Source: JAVBKP01 sp031553975 (GTDB taxonomy: Bacteria > Bacillota > Clostridia > Peptostreptococcales > Anaerovoracaceae). Taken from it: 34,158 nt of DNA. A program made the translations under genes and the position numbers. Shown one piece after another: positions 31,429 to 34,158 of this stretch. Location: NCBI GenBank assembly GCA_031553975.1, contig JAVBKP010000144.1:1-34158 (forward strand), given 5' to 3'. The notes beneath the pieces were generated by a model. It was not told where the DNA came from and did no database searches. It saw only the letters and a list, made by a program, of their open reading frames with translations. The stretch's first letter is position 1; the number at the start of each line of letters is the position of its first letter.

Positions 31429-32412
31429 ATGACTACATATTGCGCAAGTGTTTTGATATCTGAACTTAGAAAACAAAAAGGCGTCTCTCAGGAAAAGCTA
31501 GCGGAAGGCATCTGCGATAGACGTACGATTTCCTATATAGAAAATGGTTCTATTTCTCCTAGCAAATATATTTATGAACGCCTAATGCAAAAGTTGGGTG
31601 TAGACGCTAAGCGGTTCTCTAGTTACATTTCTAGCAAGGCTGAAATTCGTCTAGAAGAAATAAAAATGCAAATTACCCAACTATTTAAAACTCGTAGCTA
31701 TGTGCAAGTTCAAGACTTAATTGATGAACTAGAAAAAGATAAAAAACTAATGGAAAATAGGTTTTCAAAGCAATACATCTTGCAATGCAAAGGATTGCTA
31801 CTAGATGCTGATATACCTTGGGAAAACGTGGATAAAGGTGGGATGCTAAAATATTTTTGTGAAGCCATCGCACTAACAGTTCCAGACTTTGATGAAAAGC
31901 ATATTAAAAATAATTTGTATACTATTGTGGAGTTGGAATTGATTCGCATGATTGCCTTATTTAGGCTTTTTTCTGATGAAATGGAACACGCCCTTCAAAT
32001 GTTTATGGATTTGGAGGATATATTAAAGACAGGATATGTGTTCTGGCAAGACTGTGCAGAGATTTACTCACTGACCCTAAGTTCCTTGTCTAAGTGTTAC
32101 AGGTGGCTTGAGCGGTTTGAAGACGCCTTAGATGCTAGCCACCGGGGCATTACAGCAGGCATGGGCGCACAATGCTTTGTAGGTCTGCCCTTGTTGTTAT
32201 ATCAGAAGGCCAGTGCCCTCCATTGGCTTGGCAGAGACGAAGAAAGCATTCAGGTGTTTTATGAAGCCCAGATTCTAGCCAAAAACTTTGGTGATGAAGA
32301 TATCCGTGGCGAGATTAAAGACCGCATTGAAGAATTTCATAATCATAGGCTTACTGTTCAAATCGAAAAAGAAGCAGTGCCATCGCCTTTAAATCTTTTT
32401 TATTCAAAATAA
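31429..32412 (+). CDS. XRE-type HTH regulator with C-terminal TPR-like domain (RNPP/Rgg-like)
   Basis: A 327-residue regulator. An N-terminal Cro/C1-type helix-turn-helix (about 8-60: ELRKQKGVSQEKLAEGI, RRTISYIENGS) is followed by an all-helical region of about 260 residues with TPR-like repeats (for example FEDALDASHRGI and DEESIQVFYEAQILA). This is the build of RNPP/Rgg-like regulators, many of which bind small peptides; no cognate peptide gene was identified. The ATG at 31429 has AAGGAGG 5 bases upstream. It diverges from the ABC-2 exporter operon, its probable target. A 15-bp hairpin terminator follows. Confidence 0.85.
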   Translation: MTTYCASVLISELRKQKGVSQEKLAEGICDRRTISYIENGSISPSKYIYERLMQKLGVDAKRFSSYISSKAEIRLEEIKMQITQLFKTRSYVQVQDLIDELEKDKKLMENRFSKQYILQCKGLLLDADIPWENVDKGGMLKYFCEAIALTVPDFDEKHIKNNLYTIVELELIRMIALFRLFSDEMEHALQMFMDLEDILKTGYVFWQDCAEIYSLTLSSLSKCYRWLERFEDALDASHRGITAGMGAQCFVGLPLLLYQKASALHWLGRDEESIQVFYEAQILAKNFGDEDIRGEIKDRIEEFHNHRLTVQIEKEAVPSPLNLFYSK

Positions 32413-32435
32413 ATATACTGATTTCTTGCCACATT

Positions 32436-32469
32436 AGCAAAAGGAGCACCGCTTGGTGCTCCTTTTGCT
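32436..32469. terminator. Bidirectional terminator
   Basis: A perfect 15-bp stem (32436-32450 with 32455-32469) with a GCTT loop. A/T runs inside the arms give T-rich 3' sides both ways. It serves the regulator gene and the convergent purine permease gene. Confidence 0.85.
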
Positions 32470-32499
32470 TTGAATACATCTATAATATTCCATAAGGGA

Positions 32500-33957
32500 T
32501 TATAGGTGATAGATAGCTTGTAAGATAAAGTTAAGTATAAACAATCCACTGACAACATACAGTATGCCGTTGAGATTCTTCGTCTGACCTTTTGCCAAAT
32601 TGATCAGTACATATACAATGAATCCTGCTGCAATACCATTGGTGATGCTATAAGATACAGGCATTAAAAGCGCCACGAGGAAACATGGTGCCGCCACTTC
32701 AAAGTCAGACCATTTAATATCTGTAAAGGCAGCCATCATCATGATACCCACTACAATTAGTGCGGCAGCTGTAGCCTGTGGTGGCACTACACCAGCAATA
32801 GGGGCCAATAGTATGCTTACTGCAAATAACCCTGCAGTCACAACAGCTGTAAATCCAGTACGCCCACCGGCTGCAATACCAGCTGCACTCTCTACATAGG
32901 TAGTGGTGTTGGATGTGCCAAAGAACGCTCCTGTAGTGGTTGCTACTAGATCTGCGAATAGGGCCTTGTCCATTCTAGTGGTAAAACCTTTGCTGTTGGT
33001 GTCCATGGCACGTTTTTCTTCCTCTTCATTGAAGATTCCAGACTTACGCCCAGTACCGATGAAGGTTCCTATACAGTCGAAGATATCTGTGAGGCAAAAT
33101 CCAATGGCAGCTGTCATGGCCAACAATGTCCTTGTTGGCGTTTCAAATAGACCTGCAAAGTCCATCTTAAATGCTGTTAATTCAATGCTAGATACTGTTG
33201 TCACCAATGCCTCTGCACTAAAGTTCACGCCAGTTAGATTTACAACACCCATGGGAATACCAATCAGCGTAGTGGCCAAGATGCCAATTAGAATAGATCC
33301 TTTTACTTGTTTTACAATTAGGATTAGCATAATAGCTAGTCCAATTAATGTAAGTATCACACCAGGGTCTGAGAAATTAACAAGAGCAGGCACGGCGGCA
33401 GATGAGGCTACAACAGTTCCGATTTGGTCTTGCAATGCGTCACTTGCTGGTGCAAAGCTAGGAATAACCGCTAGAAAAGGGGCATCTGCTGTGAATTTTA
33501 ATAGTCCCCCGTTTTTGAGTCCAATGTATGCGATAAACATACCGATACCGCCAGAAATGGCAGCTTGCAATGTTCCTGGTATTGACTTAATAATTTTTTT
33601 GCGGAACCCCGTGACTGTCACGATTGTATTGATAATACCGCAAACCAATACCAATGCAAGTGCTTGTTGCCATGTGAATCCCATAGCAAAACAAACCGTA
33701 AAAGTAAAGAAGGCGTTAAGCCCCATACCTGGCGCCAAAGCATAAGGAACGTTAGCGAACAGTCCCATAAATAAAGTTCCGATGACGCTACAAATAATAG
33801 TAGCTACAAATACTGCATTGTAGTCCATACCTGTCAACGATAACATCTGTGGGTTAACAAACATTATGTATGCCATTGCAAAAAATGTTGTAAAACCAGC
33901 GACTACTTCTGTTCTCAAATTAGTTCCATATTTCTTGAACTGAAAAAACTTTTCCAC
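32500..33957 (-). CDS. NCS2-family (AzgA-like) purine permease
   Basis: A 485-residue membrane carrier with about 12-14 spans that imports purine bases (adenine, guanine or hypoxanthine) by proton symport. AzgA-group features are RTEVVAGFTTFFAMAYIMFVNP at the N terminus, ALAPGMGLNAFFTFTV, FLFTDIFD-type segment FCLTDIFDCIGTFIG, and GTSNTTTYVESAAGIAAGGRTG. The start codon is GTG at 33957 with GGAGG 6 bases upstream. Only about 70 bases separate it from the upstream gene and no purine riboswitch is visible there. Confidence 0.92.
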   Translation of the reverse strand: MEKFFQFKKYGTNLRTEVVAGFTTFFAMAYIMFVNPQMLSLTGMDYNAVFVATIICSVIGTLFMGLFANVPYALAPGMGLNAFFTFTVCFAMGFTWQQALALVLVCGIINTIVTVTGFRKKIIKSIPGTLQAAISGGIGMFIAYIGLKNGGLLKFTADAPFLAVIPSFAPASDALQDQIGTVVASSAAVPALVNFSDPGVILTLIGLAIMLILIVKQVKGSILIGILATTLIGIPMGVVNLTGVNFSAEALVTTVSSIELTAFKMDFAGLFETPTRTLLAMTAAIGFCLTDIFDCIGTFIGTGRKSGIFNEEEEKRAMDTNSKGFTTRMDKALFADLVATTTGAFFGTSNTTTYVESAAGIAAGGRTGFTAVVTAGLFAVSILLAPIAGVVPPQATAAALIVVGIMMMAAFTDIKWSDFEVAAPCFLVALLMPVSYSITNGIAAGFIVYVLINLAKGQTKNLNGILYVVSGLFILNFILQAIYHL

Positions 33958-34007
33958 GATTCACCTCCGTATAGTTGTGGACAATAACTTTCTATGAAAA
34001 ACGAAAA

Positions 34008-34028
34008 AGAACGCAATGATTGCGTTCT
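34008..34028 (-). terminator. Terminator of the aminopeptidase-like gene
   Basis: AGAACGCAAT pairs with ATTGCGTTCT around a tight centre. On the minus strand TTTTTCGTTTTT follows. The stop codon of the upstream gene overlaps the hairpin base. Confidence 0.75.
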
Positions 34029-34158
34029 ATTTCAGATTTTCCGGGTTTAAGCACTCTAGCTCTGGGAGCACAAAGATTCCGTCTTTTCTTATTAATTTGT
34101 CGTCAAAGTATATCTCTCCACCGCCGTACTCTGGTCTTTGGATTAGTACAAGATCCCA
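34027..34158 (-). CDS. C-terminal end of an aminopeptidase-like protein (partial)
   Basis: The last 43 codons of a gene entering from the right edge. The sequence contains WDLVLIQRPEYGGGEIYFDD, followed by LIRKDGIFVLPELE. It looks like the C terminus of M29-type aminopeptidases, where an HxD pair binds metal; here only the WD after the presumed His is in the window. The call is from memory of such endings and remains uncertain. Together with the rocB-like gene and the tryptophanase it would fit an amino-acid-fermenting lifestyle. Confidence 0.45.
   Translation of the reverse strand, partial: WDLVLIQRPEYGGGEIYFDDKLIRKDGIFVLPELECLNPENLK

Noticed and set aside
32903..33745. Long plus-strand open frame (280 codons) antisense to the purine permease
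   Set aside because: It lies wholly inside a well-supported NCS2 permease gene, has no ribosome site, and its residue composition is that of a shadow frame.
33958..34007. Purine riboswitch upstream of the NCS2 permease
   Set aside because: Only about 50 bases lie between the upstream terminator and the start codon, and no purine aptamer sequence is present.

Overview
The window reads as chromosomal DNA of an AT-rich, low-GC Gram-positive anaerobe, most likely a member of the Clostridia that lives on amino acids. Supporting signs are strong AGGAGG-type ribosome binding sites, lipoprotein signal peptides, Firmicutes-type transporters, a tryptophanase, an aminotransferase and a RocB-like peptidase. 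I saw no insertion sequence, phage gene, tRNA, rRNA or CRISPR array.

Layout. 1-4424: amino-acid catabolism (start of a rocB-like gene, an aminotransferase, a divergent MFS carrier, tryptophanase). The aminotransferase and the carrier share a divergent promoter region with two copies of one 15-bp element. 4653-7048: metal-stress operon (ArsR/CadC-type repressor with its operator, and a Zn/Cd/Pb P-type ATPase). 7117-15478: a flavin-based respiratory locus resembling the extracellular electron transfer (EET) locus known from Listeria: two FMN-binding lipoproteins, the flavin transferase ApbE, an NDH-2 fused to a DoxX-like membrane domain, a Gx/EetB-like membrane protein, a polyprenyl diphosphate synthase, a UbiD decarboxylase and a UbiA prenyltransferase. 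UbiX lies further on at 23000. 15481-20179: a two-component system joined directly to the prenyltransferase gene, followed by an unrecognised exported protein and an ABC-2 exporter. 20196-22751: an orphan hybrid histidine kinase, minus strand.

23662-31312 is all on the minus strand and holds two ABC-2 exporter systems. One (permease-permease-ATPase) continues into a coiled-coil protein and a cytoplasmic C39-like papain-fold protein. It is preceded by a promoter, a structured leader or small gene (27920-28182) and an intrinsic terminator. A small heptad-repeat coiled-coil gene under a consensus promoter separates it from the second system, which faces a helix-turn-helix/TPR regulator (31429-32412). 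A purine permease and the end of an aminopeptidase-like gene close the window.

How the genes may work together (inference): amino-acid oxidation yields NADH, NDH-2 passes electrons to a quinone made by the prenyl synthase/UbiA/UbiD/UbiX set, and the flavinylated lipoproteins carry them outward. No quinone methyltransferase and no head-pathway gene (menFDHCEB or mqnABCDE) is in the window, so the end product could be a demethyl-quinone made partly from a precursor encoded or acquired elsewhere. The most unusual element is the 27920-28182 leader, which can form several hairpins plus a pseudoknot to its own terminator loop upstream of an ABC exporter operon.
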